Origin: Chrysemys picta bellii
Taxonomy: Eukaryota > Chordata > Testudines > Emydidae
Length of the DNA: 64,000 bases
Assembly: GCF_011386835.1 (NCBI RefSeq)
Contig: NC_088792.1
Span: 64,587,287-64,651,286 of the forward strand
Reading direction: 5' to 3'
Shown here: one piece after another, positions 1-12,039 of the stretch
Layout of the letters: the number at the start of each line of letters is the position of its first letter
How positions within the stretch are numbered: position 1 is the first letter of the stretch
Position numbers and translations under genes: made by a program
The notes under the pieces: generated by a model
Told to the model about the DNA's origin: nothing
The model's database searches: none
What the model saw: the letters and a program-made list of their open reading frames with translations, nothing else

Positions 1-487
1 ACAGCTGCTGCCAGCAAGCTCCGTCCTGAGCCCTGTCATCTGTCCCCCCTGCTCTATGGAAGATGGGGTAAGCGGGGTGCAGGAGCAGGGGGGAGGGGGA
101 CACCCTGACATTAGCCCCCCTCTTCGTCCCCTCCCCCCTACACAGCAAGCAGGAGTCTCGGGGAGCAGCTTCAAGGCAGAGGGCAGGAGCAGCACATAGC
201 AGTGGGGGGAGGAACAGCTGCAATTGCTAACCTGCTGGGCAGCTGCTGCACAGGGAACTTAGGTGAGCGGGGAACTGATGGGGGGCTGCCGGTCCACCCT
301 GGTTCCAAGCCCCCACCAGCTAGCTGCAACGGGCTGCTCTTCCTGCAAGCAGTGGACAAAGCAGGCGGCTGCCAAACGACGTTAGAAGGGAGCACTGCAC
401 AACTTTAAACGAGCATGTTCCCTAATTGATCAGCAATGTAACAACGAAACAATGTTAACCGGGACGACTTTAAATGAGGAGTTACTG
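1..487. mobile_element. TA-flanked MITE, right part
   Basis: The window opens inside a GC-rich repeat whose right end (about 405-487) reads like a Tc1/mariner pogo/Tigger-type terminus, ending GAGGAGTTACTG before a TA at 488-489. I recall this terminal text as a common dispersed sequence in turtles. The left end is outside the window, so the terminal inverted repeat and target duplication cannot be verified. Confidence 0.5.
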
Positions 488-544
488 TATAGAGCTTGAG
501 GGGATACATGTACACACACACGTCAGTCCGGTCCTGCTTTAAAA

Positions 545-600
545 TGGGGGTCCTATAGCCAAGTGGTTAAGCATGCTAATCCTACGGTGAGGCTGTAAAG
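545..600 (+). repeat. Possible SINE head fragment
   Basis: The text TAGCCAAGTGGTTAAGCATG resembles a tRNA A box, but no B box follows. It may be a small piece of a tRNA-derived SINE. Weak evidence. Confidence 0.25.
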
Positions 601-759
601 GCAAAACAGCAGATTTACTTTAGATAAGGCGCTCTTTTTAATCTTCTTGATGATAAGATAAATCAGGAAATAAAATGAATCCCAGGGCTAAATGAATTAA
701 AAGTACTGCTGCAACTCATTGGCTGTCATTAATATAATTTTGTTTTTAATCTCTCACAG

Positions 760-912
760 GCTCATGAGCGACTGGAAGATTCTAAACTTGAGGCTGTCAG
801 TGACAACAACCTGGAGCTAGTGAATGAAATTCTTGAAGACATCAGTCCTTTAATAAACAAAGATGAAAGTATTGCAGAATTAGTTGGTATACTCAAGGAA
901 CCTCATTTTCAG
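760..912 (+). CDS. PALS2: PALS2 coding exon, L27 region
   Basis: This exon encodes 51 residues beginning AHERLEDSK and ending LKEPHFQ, about residues 40-90 of the protein if the usual 540-residue length holds. The text matches the L27 region of PALS2/MPP6, which pairs MAGUK scaffolds with LIN7-type partners at cell junctions. It is bounded by an acceptor ctctcacag and a donor gtacca and is in phase 0 at both ends. The first coding exon (about 39 residues with the start codon) must lie upstream of the window, because this frame has no initiator and the acceptor is clear. PALS2 rather than PALS1 or MPP2 is favoured by near-identity with what I recall of the human protein across all ten exons. 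Confidence 0.95.
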
Positions 913-1818
913 GTACCATTTTTTTTCAGTTTGAATATTTAAATATGTTACCACTTAATATATCAACATATGCATATTGATCTAACTAGAAAGAGTGGAA
1001 AAAATAATTTTAACCTCCCCCCAACCAAATAAGGAGGAAGAATTTGGAAGAAACACCACAGTCTTTTTTCACCAAGAGTAAAGTTAAAGAGAAATAAGAT
1101 AAAACTAAAACAAAAAAAGGCCACTTGGAGGGATTAGGTATATATGCTGACTAATTCGTTTTGATCAAAGCATATTATACATTCCTTGACATATTCTCAA
1201 ATCTGTCTCTAGCCAAGCATTTGCCATTCTTTCTTCCCCTGGTCCAAATTTGCTGTGCTCAGGGGGATGATGTATATTATTACATACAGATTTAACATTC
1301 TTTCACCTGGAAACTTAGTGCTGCACTGTCAGCTAAAGAATCTTTCTGGTTTTTTAGAACTGGTCACACTCTTCACAACCCTCTTGCATACAGGGTTTTG
1401 GGGTTTTTTTACTAGACAGTTTTATGCTTCCAAGGTTACACAAGATCTAAAAGGATTTCCCTAACTTTTTTTTTTACTCTGGACTTATTTTTATCTTAAA
1501 TTTGGATTTACCTTTCTCCACTGCTGTGGTGAGTTTGGCAGACATTTAACTACACCATTATTCCAGGATCCTATCTCTGACAATAGCCAGTAGCAGGTTA
1601 TTCACAAGAAGGTGTAGGAAACCCCTTATTCAGAAGTCTGTGGCCTTCTCTCATCCCTCAGAAAAACGGTTTCTTAAGGATCTGGGCGAATATAAGTTTA
1701 TCTGTATAAAACTGGTGCAGAACCTTGGTGAGTTTCTTGGTTAGCTTGATCAGGAATGGTGGGTTAATTACTGGGCAGTAGTTGGGAGAGGTTGGTTTTG
1801 TCAACCAATGGTTTAAAT
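913..1818. other. PALS2: Intron, no feature seen
   Basis: AT-rich intronic sequence with no coding match, tandem repeat or element ends that I could recognise. Confidence 0.5.
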
Positions 1819-2154
1819 CAGGGGTCGGCAACGTTTGGCACGCGGCTTGCCAGGGTAAGCACCCTAAAGGGCCGGGCCAGTTTATTTACCTGCTGACGTG
1901 GCAGGTTCAGCTGATTGCAGCCCCCCACTGGCCGCGGTTCGCCGTCCCGGGCCAATGGGGGCGGCGGGAAGCGGCGCGGGCGAGGGATGTGCTGGCCGCG
2001 GCTTCCCGCCGCTCCCATTGGCCTGGGACGGAGAACCACGGCCAGTGGGGGGCTGCGATCGGCTGAACCTGCCGCGTCAGCAGGTAAATAAACTGGCCCG
2101 GCCCACTAGGGTGCTTACCCTGGCGAGCTGCATGCCAAACGTTGCCGACCCCTG
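1819..2154. mobile_element. hAT-type palindromic MITE
   Basis: The element starts CAGGGGTCGGCAACGTTTGG and ends with the inverted counterpart, giving terminal inverted repeats of over 20 bp and a largely palindromic, GC-rich body. It is flanked by 8-bp duplications GTTTAAAT (1811-1818) and ATTTAAAT (2155-2162), matching at seven of eight positions. Eight-base duplications and a CAGGGGTCGGCAA terminus fit hAT elements of the Charlie group. The open frames on both strands here are palindrome artefacts. Confidence 0.88.
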
Positions 2155-2162
2155 ATTTAAAT

Positions 2163-3879
2163 ACTGGCTGGATTATGGTGTGCTTTGAAGGGCTGGTAGA
2201 TTTCCTTCCTCAAAGGAGAAATTGGTTCACAGTTGCAGATGGTGACTTGCTTTTCCAAAAGTGCTTCTATGACTTGTACTTGTGTGAATAGACTGAAGAG
2301 AAATTTGACTGGGACAAACTTATCTGGTTGGTAGATATTACAAATGGTTCAGAGAGAATTTGTATTTATCCAAGGGAAAAATAAAAGAATTAATGGAAGC
2401 AAGATGTGGATGATTTCCATTCCCTTTTGAGAATGGGAGGAGTTGTGTAGGAATGTGTTATCAGCTGTGTCAGATCAGTCTTTAGGGAGCTATTTGCTTC
2501 TGGGCTATAACCAAGAGAGAAAAATACTTGAGAAATCCTGATGGTGAATCTACCTTGTTTGTAGTGGTGGTGTGTCAAGATTCATAGGCTTCTGGAGACC
2601 GAGAAACCAAAAAATTGGTTTCATTACTGAGATTCAAAAATTACCCTTTTGCAACAACAACACTCTGCAGGTAGAAATATTCACCTTTGTGTCTGGTTCT
2701 CACTATCTGGGATTGATTTTAAACTTGTAATTACTACCATTTGACAGCCGTTTAATTAAATTAATTTCTGTTCTTTGTTTATTTGAATTCGGTATGTGCC
2801 CACAGTATCACCACAACCACAGTAATCAGTCTTGTTTAGAGTCTAACACAAAGGCCAAGGAGTGAACTGATATTGAGAACTCTTAGAAGGTGGCTTCTTC
2901 ATTGTTCAGGCACGTAAGCTGGGGAACATTGTATTGTCATAGTGCATGCTGTACCTCTTAAGCAAACAGAGGAACCCACTCTCCAGTGCTGTCAATATGG
3001 CACCTTTCACAATATTTAAATTTACTTAAAAATAGAGGTTAAACAGAATATTCTTTTTCAGAAAAGCCTGTTTTTGACCAATCTGTCAACAGATGCTACA
3101 TTGTGGATGCTGTTAAATCTCTTAAGTATATGCATATACCTTGCTGCACAAAAAGTAAAGTATTTTACCGGACATCCCAAGTGTAAAATTTAGCAACAGA
3201 GAAATGGTTTAAATACAATTTTGCATGCATATATTAGCTAATAATTTTTGTATGTACAGGGTGGTAAATTCGCAACCATATGAGGTGGAAAGCAGTAATA
3301 ATGATAGTTTTGGTTTTATCTGGTTTTTATTAAGTCTGTAATTCCCTTAAAGATAAATGAGACTAGCAACACTGAGGCTAGATATATATCACTTTTGATT
3401 ATTATAAATATTTATGGACTTTTAGCCAGATACTCAAACAGGAAAGAGATATTGCACATTTCTATCTATTAAATCATTAATAGTCTAGGAATTGCACTTG
3501 ACATGAGCTATGCCCTCTACATATTCTCAAACAAAAAATTGTCACGGCAGAATTAAGGTTGAGTGTACGTACCAGTAACTTAAGGGAAAAAACATAACCT
3601 GGATGTTGTTGTCCTACCAAAACCAAGCACTACAAACCAGGAAATTCAGAGTTAAGGTAACGCTTAAGAGATCCAAAAAGTTAAAGTAAGAAATTCACAG
3701 TTATGGCACCCATCATCTCTCATTCAGTACCGAAAGGTCAACTCTAGCCTCCCCAGCTCACTTGTTAAATTTTCAAACAAGCATCTTCTCCCATGTTGCC
3801 CCTTTCGCTTGTGAGTTTTTCCCCATAAATATCTGCAAAGCTAACTCATTATTTTCCTTCATATTCCTCCTTTGGACCC
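2163..3879. other. PALS2: Intron, no feature seen
   Basis: AT-rich intron. I see no exon, clear element ends or tandem array. Confidence 0.45.
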
Positions 3880-4146
3880 TTCTCTGTGGTGTTATGTACA
3901 AAAACTTGACAATGGTTAGGCTGCTGGTGTACTGAGCCTGCAGCTTATTGTGCTGACCAATAATGTCCCTTGTGTCCTTGTACTTTCCTGTAGGTTTGTC
4001 TGTATCCCTCTGTTATCTTTTCTTTCATTTAGATTGTTAAACTCTTTGGGGCAGGAAATGTCTTTGTTCTTGTGTGTACAGGGCCTAGCACAGTGGGGTA
4101 CTGGCCCAGGACCAGGGCTCCTAGGTATTGTAATATATATATATTA
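3880..4146 (+). repeat. SINE 3' portion, tRNA-derived type
   Basis: The segment contains the 3' tail style shared by turtle tRNA SINEs: TTAAACTCTTTGGGGCAGG, then CAGGGCCTAGCACAGTGGGG and CTCCTAGGTATTGTAAT, then an AT tail. The same tail type ends the copy at 53850. The tRNA-like head is missing or diverged. Confidence 0.55.
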
Positions 4147-4191
4147 TAATCATAATCATCTCACAATGTTACTACAGGGCAGAGTTAAGGT

Positions 4192-4251
<60 letters not shown>

Positions 4252-4307
4252 AAAAAATAATAACCTTAACTCTGCCCTGTAGTAACATTGTGAGATGATT
4301 ATGATTA
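4147..4307. repeat. Perfect long inverted repeat with (AT)n centre
   Basis: Positions 4147-4201 and 4253-4307 are perfect reverse complements (55 bp each). The 51-bp spacer is almost pure alternating AT and is itself self-complementary, so about 161 bp can form one hairpin or cruciform. It begins directly at the tail of the preceding SINE. It may be a small MITE or a fold-back rearrangement; the flanks give no clear target duplication. Confidence 0.85.
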
Positions 4308-5313
4308 AGGAATCTTAGCATTTTGTGGCACCACATTAGGTTAACCTGATTTTTAAAGAGCATATTCGAATATTTTTTCATAATTTACCCTTCATGGTGT
4401 CATGAGGATTCTGCCTCTCCCTTTGCAGAGATTCCTACACAAAAACCCACTTACTCAAGTTTTGAGCAGAGGACCAGGATCTGTCCCACAGAAGATTGTC
4501 TCTATAAGCTATGCCCTCTTAGCTCCCATTCCTCTAACTGCTAGGTTCAATTACAAGCAAATTGGTGGCAGCAGTTCAAGCAAATTTTTGCTGGCCCTCC
4601 AAGAGGCTCCCAAGAACAGGTAGCCCCTATCTTCTGCTTCCACAGCTGGACCCGAAGTTCCTTTTTTCTCTATGTCTGTTTTGCTGTTTCCCTATTTGTG
4701 GCACACAGGCTCCTGAAGCATCCCATGTGAGTTGCTTGAAGGCCTCTGCTTTCTGTGTCCATGCTCTGGTAGGCCTCTGGAAGCTGTAGCATTCAAGTAG
4801 TACAGCTTGGCCTAGCTACTGGTCCTATCCTCTACCTACCCCTGCTGTGCGTGTTGCCCTACCAGAGCCACCATTCATGGTATCTTGTACTCTGTTTTTT
4901 CTATCCAGCTACTTAATGTGATGCCTGTCAGTGGCCTTGCCTGTGACTAGAACTCCAGGATGCCCTTTTGTGAAATAAACTGCCACTACCCCACTTTAAG
5001 GTGAGGTAGGATTAAGGGCCATCCCACTCCACTAACTTGTCAAGGGCCCATATTTCCTCTCCCTGCCTCTACCAATGAGACTCCCCTTAGCTCCCTTTAT
5101 GAGGGGGCCTGGTACTTCCATCTCATCGGAGTGAATTATTGCCAGGTTGTATAGACGTGGGTTGGAGTACCCTTCTTGTTTCCACGTTTTCCACTTAGGC
5201 CTGAAGTCACTATAATCTGTCCCCTAGAGTCTGGTCTTTTGCTTTGTCCAGCAAACCTACATTTATGTTGATTTTTCATAAATGTTAGAAGGTTAGATTT
5301 TTTTAATGACAGG
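4308..5313. other. PALS2: Intron, no feature seen
   Basis: Intronic sequence of mixed composition with no element or exon I can support. Confidence 0.45.
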
Positions 5314-5315
5314 TA

Positions 5316-5487
5316 CACCTCTACCCCGATAGAACGCTGTCCTCGGGAGCCAAAAAAATCTTACCGCGTTATATCAAACTTGCTTTGAGCCACCGGAGTG
5401 CGCAGCCCCGCCCCCCCGGAGCACTACTTTAACGCGTTCTATCTGAATTTGTGTTATATCGGGTCGCATTATATCGGGGTAGAGGTG
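5316..5487 (-). mobile_element. TA-flanked palindromic MITE, copy 1
   Basis: The copy runs from CACCTCTACCCCGAT to ATCGGGGTAGAGGTG between TA dinucleotides at 5314-5315 and 5488-5489. Terminal inverted repeats and repeated TATAAC/GTTATA words are shared with copies at 23811, 35016, 36465 and 40826; this copy is inverted relative to those. TA target sites and this terminus suggest a non-autonomous Tc1/mariner (pogo/Tigger-like) element. Confidence 0.85.
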
Positions 5488-6208
5488 TACCTTAAAATTG
5501 TAAAGTAAATTATCTTCTAAAGGTATTCACTATAAGATTTCCATTTTGTGTGTGTGTGTGTCCATGTATGTAGACTGGGAAGAACTCCTTTAGTTCAAAG
5601 TTCTGATCACTTGTTTCCAGCAAGTGGAGTTATCTCAGTTTACATATATCCCAAATTGTAAATGGGACTATAATTCAGGTTCTTGTAAGTAGAAACCACA
5701 CACATCTTGCAAAATCACTAGATACTCTTATAAATCTAGAACTTATAATTCTGCAAAGTTTTAGCTTTTTTGTGGGGGATTGTTCGTTTTACTTCCACCA
5801 CTTCATGAGGCTCCAGGAACCTAATGTGACTGCTCAGATACTTCCTTATTAGTCAAAGAAAAAGAATATTTTAGGGTGTCTGCACGTATGTGCATGCGTG
5901 TGAGTCCAGCTGGTCATATTCAACTCATATTTACTCTGTGTCTACTAAAACTGCTTACAGTAAATAGCACTTATGTGAGTAGTCCCATATTTGTTCAGAT
6001 AGTATGGTGATGAGGTCATGTAAATACTTAGTCATATGTCCCAAAGAAGTCTATTTAAGTGTTACTGTATTCAAAATGAAATAAGGGCTGCAAAATCTAG
6101 ACTTAAATGAGTTGCTACAAAACCTTTAGGTACTGAATTGTCATTTAATAACCAATGCCTTCCATGGATATTAATAGTAAACATGCTTTATTCACTCTTC
6201 ATTTACAG

Positions 6209-6361
6209 TCACTCTTGGAAGCCCATGATATTGTGGCATCAAAGTGTTATGATTCCCCTCCTCCTAGCCCAGAAATTAATAATTCTTCAGTGAACAACCA
6301 GGTAGTACCAGTAGATGCCATTCGTATACTTGGTATTCACAAACGAGCAGGGGAGCCACTG
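6209..6361 (+). CDS. PALS2: PALS2 coding exon, second L27 and linker
   Basis: The exon encodes 51 residues (about 91-141), starting SLLEAHDIVASKCYD, the end of the L27 pair, followed by a Ser/Pro-rich linker (DSPPPSPEINNSS) and then VDAIRILGIHKRAGEPL, the first strand of the PDZ domain. The acceptor is atttacag and the donor gtaagt; both ends are phase 0. The linker is the least conserved part of the protein and carries the few differences from the mammalian sequence that I can recall. An ATG upstream at 6155 opens a longer frame but lies in the intron before the acceptor, so it is not a start. Confidence 0.95.
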
Positions 6362-7002
6362 GTAAGTAAACGTAATTAGGTGTGTCTGTCTTTCGCCTAA
6401 ACAGTAAGAGAAATATTTTATGTTTTGAATTTTCTACACTGTTCTTATTACTTCTCTTTATTCATACTGGTGTTTATAATTTGTATATTGAGTAATCCCA
6501 CTGATTATAACATTTTCAATATCAGTTTGACAAGAGATGCAATAATGAAAGGCTAAAATCTGAAGATACATTACCATTCTCCCACACTTTTCTCTTCAAG
6601 GACAAATGATGACTTTGTCATTAGGCAGCATAAGTGGTATGAAGAAACTTTTTTTAGTATTTGATCCTAATAAGGAATGATAGAACTTTGTGAAGTCAAG
6701 AGCAAATGGTTTGACCGGTGTACGCTTACGTATCAACTTCCTGTCTGGAGTACATATGATTTGCATTTATTTCACTTGTACCATGCATGTTTCCATAATA
6801 CAGTGCAATAATGTCAGTATGTTAACAATTTGTGCTGTGGTCACTATTAAAAAGTCAGCATTTTACTTTGGATAAGAAATAAGTAGGATAGCTCAGATAA
6901 CATTCTGTAGTAACTGTTAGGTAAATGTTAAAACAAAATGTAAAGTGAAACTCAAACAGTGATATTAAACTAAGTAATGGTGTTACTCAATGCTTCCTTT
7001 AG

Positions 7003-7230
7003 GGTGTTACATTTAGGGTTGAGAATAATGATCTAGTAATAGCACGAATCTTGCATGGCGGAATGATAGATCGACAAGGTCTTCTGCATGTGGGAGACAT
7101 CATTAAAGAGGTGAATGGTCATGAAGTTGGAAACAATCCAAAAGAGCTACAAGAACTACTGAAAAATATTAGTGGCAGTGTCACTCTGAAAATTCTTCCC
7201 AGCTATAGAGACACTGTTATTCCTCAACAG
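7003..7230 (+). CDS. PALS2: PALS2 coding exon, PDZ domain
   Basis: This exon encodes 76 residues (about 142-217) and carries nearly the whole PDZ domain. The carboxylate-binding loop is GVTFRV in place of the canonical GLGF, followed by ARILHGGMIDRQGLLHVGD, the typical alpha-A and GD turn, and KEVNGHEV. PDZ domains bind C-terminal peptides of membrane proteins, so this is the cargo-tethering module of the scaffold. The acceptor cctttag and donor gtcagt flank a phase-0 exon. It is followed by the largest intron in the window (15.8 kb), which has taken in many transposons. Confidence 0.96.
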
Positions 7231-8429
7231 GTCAGTAACATGATATCTTCATTGCTTCTGCCAGAAAACGTTTTATTTAGTGATGTTGTTTATAATACAT
7301 AAGATTATTATAACTGAAGGAATGGAGACAAAATACTTTTCTCTATTTTTTTTTCTTTGTGCATTTGACTGCACTCTTTGTATAGTCACTTTAACTCTTC
7401 CCCTGCATAGTCAGCCAGTTTCCCCTTTGTCTGGGTCTTTCCCATACAGTAGAGAAGAGGAAGAAAAAAGATTGTTTTAAAAGAGAAAGGAATATGTAGC
7501 TAAAACCACAAAAGTTAGCATAGAGGCTGAAGAGCAAGTGTAGTATCTTTAATTCTCTTAAAAAAAAAAAAAACTAGATTAAGTTGTCCTTTTAATGATA
7601 GACACAGGATATATCATGTAATGTAAAGCTGCTATATAGCTGGTTGAAATTTTGAAAAAAACCCGAACATTTTGAAGAGTGACAATTTTTGGACTAAATT
7701 TTGTAATGGCTTTTTTTTTTTTTTAACTGTTTTTGACTGTATTTGCTACCATTTTCTCATGTAAAACAACGAGGTATGGGTATTTCCTTCTCTTCATTTG
7801 GAGCATTTGGTAGTAAACACAGATACTGAAGATAAACTGGAGAATATAAATATCTGGCCCCATAGATACCATGGTAATTGGTGTCTTAAAATGCCTCATA
7901 CTGCCTCTTAATGTGGTAGGTTGCTTCAAATATTAAAAGATGGACAAATAAAGGAAGGTTCACATAATAGGATTTTTGCCAGACAAAACCTGATAATATA
8001 CAACTGAGCTATGGATTAATTTTTATTGAGAAACATAGCACATAAAGAGTATGCTTAATGTTATATGGTATTCCTTTACTAATATAAATAACATTTTGAT
8101 CTTAAAACTTTTGTTCTGGGAATATGTGCCAATTTCATATGTTTATATCTGTCCTCTTAAGTCCCTCATGTAGACACATATGATGGTGTAAAGACCTTTT
8201 AACCAATTAACAGTGAAGAAGGTTTATTTGCTTTCTAGTGAGCACAAAGCTGGTGTTACATGTGCCTCACTATCCAATAATTCTAATTTGATTTCATTCC
8301 AAGAATTCCCTAAATCCCTCACGTCTTCATATTCCTGTAAGTTGAGTGGTAAAAGTATTAGTCCTTTGTATTTGCATAGTGTCTCTTTATTAGAAGAGCT
8401 CAGCTGCCTTAAAAGGATGGGTAAGTAGC
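7231..8429. other. PALS2: Intron, no feature seen
   Basis: AT-rich intron after the PDZ exon, with short homopolymer runs (for example A-rich near 7560 and T-rich near 7711) and nothing else supportable. Confidence 0.45.
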
Positions 8430-8520
8430 AGTTTCTCCATTCACAGATGAGGAAAGTGAAGCACAGAGAAATTAAGTGACTTGCCCATGGTCACTCAGCA
8501 ACTTTGGCGAAGGGTCAGCA
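8430..8520 (-). repeat. MIR-like SINE fragment
   Basis: The plus strand reads CACAGATGAGGAAAGTGAAG and TTAAGTGACTTGCCCATGG, the reverse complement of the conserved central region of MIR/CORE-type SINEs. It is an old, short copy. Confidence 0.6.
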
Positions 8521-8999
8521 CACTAGAACAGATACTTTACCCTAGCCTGTATGAACTGTATGAGAAAGCCACTCTTCTGGATTTGGGGTTTATATAGATT
8601 TCTGGTAGCCATGTTAATATTCTGCAAATACAGGTTCTTGTCCTTCCTTGAGACCTACAAATAGGAAGTTCTATGTAAATGCTAAGTACTATTATTTAAT
8701 GGGTGTTTCAGGTTCTAGCATATCAAAAAGCTGTAATGCTGAGCTTAAGAGATCCAAACAGTATAATACAATGCAAAATAAATCTTTTCAACATCCCATC
8801 CTGGCTTTTATCATATATTTATCCACGAGCCAAATTCCCTTTTGGGCAGTTGGCTTCATAAAGCCCATAAATTTAGTTAGCTAAGTTGTGAATGCAAACA
8901 GAGTGGTATTTTAGTACTGGCTTTCTGATTCTACTAGTAGTGTCCCATACATATTCTAACAATTTGTGCACCGATTGTGAATTCCTACAACACAGAACT

Positions 9000-9494
9000 C
9001 AAAGTGGGGTGTGTCTGTTTGTGGCATTACCCAGGGTGCAATCTGGACTGTTGAACAGCCATATCCCCTCAATTCTCCAGCCTGGGGTGCCTTTTACACT
9101 GCTCACGCACAGCCTCCAGCATGTAAATTACTCCCAGCTATACTGTGTGAGTGCTATGGTGAGCCACTCTTGAATTACACTGCAGAACAACACCAGTCCC
9201 CGATTCCCCCCCAGAAATGTGCATCTTGTACTGCCCAGCCCTCTCCTGGACAACACAAGCTCATATAAAGTCGGTCATTTTATTAATAGAAAATGACATG
9301 CACAAACCCTGTTACCTCAAATGAAGTTTCCCAAACACTTCAGCCCAAGCACACTGGTCTAGATAAAACAATAAAACAAGTTTAACAACCACAGAATGAT
9401 AGATTTTAAGTGATTATAAGTAATGAGGCATAAAAGTCAGAATTGGTTACAAAGAAATGAAAAGCAAAACACAACTAATACCTAACATCATAAG
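9000..9494. repeat. Old dispersed repeat, left part (LTR-like)
   Basis: The segment resembles a dispersed sequence I recall from turtles, with text such as GATTTTAAGTGATTATAAGT. A matching continuation appears at about 10830-11450, so the younger insertion 9495-10825 seems to have split one older element. Class is uncertain; an LTR or other retroelement is possible. Confidence 0.45.
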
Positions 9495-10825
9495 TGTAGC
9501 GCCCCTCTCCACCTGGTTACCTCCTTCAGTGCCAATCCGCTTACATGTTTTGATGGACACGTCTGGGTTCTTTTAGATCCTGCCACCCACTCAGCAGGGT
9601 GTATCTTCTTTCCTTTTTTTCAATGAAATTATTTGGCGGTGCCTGCACCCCCCTCGCTCCTTCCTGGCAGGGTCACCAGGGCAGCTTGGGTGGAAAATTC
9701 TAACTACAGAGTAATCCCCACTTGCTAGATAGTTGGAGACTTCGAAGAAATAACACAAACACATAAAAATATATTCAACACAATAATTATATTAAACAGG
9801 AGACAAATACAACATAACAGGGTGAAACACTATTTTTAGGGTCACTGGTGCCCACACTGAAAATACCCATGACTTGATGTAGCAAATGTAAAATTAGTGT
9901 CCCATTGGTACACGTACTTTGCTGGGGCCCTTGATGACCTATAACCACAACATTCTTCTCTGCAGTGGTTTAGCAGTGTGGCTGACTTGGTTCAGTACAG
10001 CCCAAAGGACTCACAAGTGGGAGGAGGTGGGAAAGGATACCTCCACAGGTGTAATATGCACAGCTTATAAAATCCTCAAACCCTTACTCCCTGGCTTGAG
10101 GACACAGTTCAGGGAGTAGGGGGTCCCCATAACAAATTCCCTGACTAACTAAAAGTTGGTGCATTCACAAACTCCATGAATGATCCTCAGGTTCGAAGAT
10201 GACGCTGGAATCCTCAGTCGCTGCAGAGGGGCTGCTGTCTGCTGGCAGGGAAGGAATCAGGCAGGAATCAGGCTGCGTCGGTCCCAGGATTTCCCCTCAC
10301 CACAAAGGAGGGTGCAGGGCTCAAGGTGTAGGTTATACAACTACACTAACATCCAAACTAGCCTCCTAGCCCAGCCTCCAGTCACACACTCATCAGGAAG
10401 CTTCCCCGGACTAGCAGACAGAGCAGAATTGACCATGTGGTGACTGGTCTCACCTAAGGAGGTGGAGGGCGAACTCAGCCTGGCTGGGGAAATTTCCCAG
10501 CAAACGCTACAAATTGGGAATCATCAGTGGGGAAGGAAAAACCCAGCTGAGGGATCTGCTCTCCGGTCCTTAGAGGCCTGTTCTCAAGGGGAACCCTGCA
10601 TGCAGGCCCGGGACTCACCAGTTCCCCACACAGCCAGTCCTGCCCTTGCCCTGGCTGGCTCCAGACTGACTCCAAAATGGCTTCTCCCCTTTCCTGAACT
10701 CCCTGGAAGGGGCATCTCACTCCCTATTGGTTGCCGGGCAGACTCTGAGTTTGCCTTGGCTCCCCCTCCCTGAGCTGCCTGCAGACAGAGCTCCAGGAAT
10801 CTAGGTAATCTCCTTGGGGGTTACA
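9495..10825. mobile_element. Probable solo LTR inserted in older repeat
   Basis: The insertion begins TGTAGCGCCC and ends GGGGGTTACA, with TGTA and TACA ends as expected for LTRs. The 4-bp duplication TAAG lies at 9491-9494 and 10826-10829. The flanking text on each side belongs to one older repeat. No protease, RT or integrase remnant was seen inside, which suggests a 1.3 kb solo LTR; its orientation and family are unresolved. Confidence 0.6.
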
Positions 10826-11450
10826 TAAGCTAAGTGAATTCAAAGCTAGGGTCCTTCTCTTCTCTTCTCTTCTCTTCTCTTCTCTTCCCTTCCCTTCCCT
10901 TCCCTTCCAGAAGACTTACTGGCTGAATCTTTCAGTCAGGATCTCTCGTCCTGGTCCAAAGCTATTTACTTTGTTCTTCAAGTATTGTCGATGTTGTGAG
11001 TAAAGATGAAGGGAGATTTGGGGTGTCTGTTCCCCATTTTTATATCTCGTCCTTTTTGAGAATCAGGAGACAGAAAGTCTTTGGGGATGGGAACCTCCAG
11101 CTATTTCTTTGCCAAGATGTAAATTTCTCTCTCTCACCCTTGTTCCTGCCAAAGAATGGCCACCTAATCAGGCGGTGGTCTATTTCATTTTGTTGACACC
11201 TGATTGAAACGTCAGTTTGCCTTTTGTCTCTGCGGAACTGGTTTGTGCCTGCTATTAGTAATATCATACAGTAGAATCTTATAATGCTGCATACAATGTT
11301 GCCACACATATTTTACCTGGATAATAATGACCAGCAAATTTTGAGTTTTCAAATAATACCTCACAAGGCATACTTTGTACAAAATTTATCATAGTCTTGA
11401 AAAAGGAATGAATGTGGGGTACAGACTATCACACTGTTGTAAACCAGTTT
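10826..11450. repeat. Old dispersed repeat, right part
   Basis: Continuation of the older repeat that starts near 9000. Characteristic text includes AATGGCCACCTAATCAGGCG and the end GGGTACAGACTATCACA. It includes the pyrimidine microsatellite at 10853-10909. Confidence 0.45.
10853..10909. repeat. (TTCTC)n/(TTCCC)n microsatellite
   Basis: About eight TTCTC units followed by about four TTCCC units form a polypyrimidine tract. The two unit types in blocks show a point change that later expanded. Confidence 0.92.
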
Positions 11451-12039
11451 GCCTGTTAAGCCCTGAAGGGTTTATATATTCTGTTATAGCCTGATTTCTA
11501 TATTTTAGGCAAATCAGGCTTTCTGCTGCAGTTCCTGTATTTTTTTATTTTGTTTAAAATCTTGAACTGAAACAAATGCCCAATTCTCAGTTTTTGGTAA
11601 TAGATTATTTTCTTCTTTTGTCTTTTATTTTTTGTGGAATTGTAAATGTTAATAACTGAATCTTATTTGTATATAGTAAAGAAAAGAAAATTGACATATT
11701 TAACAATTAAGGATTGAGTAAGATTAGAGGCTCTTGATCCACCTCTTACTTGAACTCTTTTCTTTTCAAAATCTGCGTTTCACATGGATATCTATAGTTA
11801 ATTTAAGTAACTGGAATTTTATTCATTGGGGGTAAAGAGGGCTGGAGAGTGCACATTTATTTAAAGGTGCTACACACAGAACTCTCACTTTTGGGTATCG
11901 TGTTCCTGTGAGCAACTGGTGTTACTCCTTACCAAAATAATCAATATCTCATTTAGGAAGGAATCTTTCCTTCCTCCTTCAGATATGCAAGAAGAATATC
12001 CATTGAATATCCATTGAAGAAATCCACTTTAGATACTTC

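Noticed and set aside
1818..2155. Overlapping open frames on both strands
   Set aside because: They translate the two arms of the palindromic hAT MITE.
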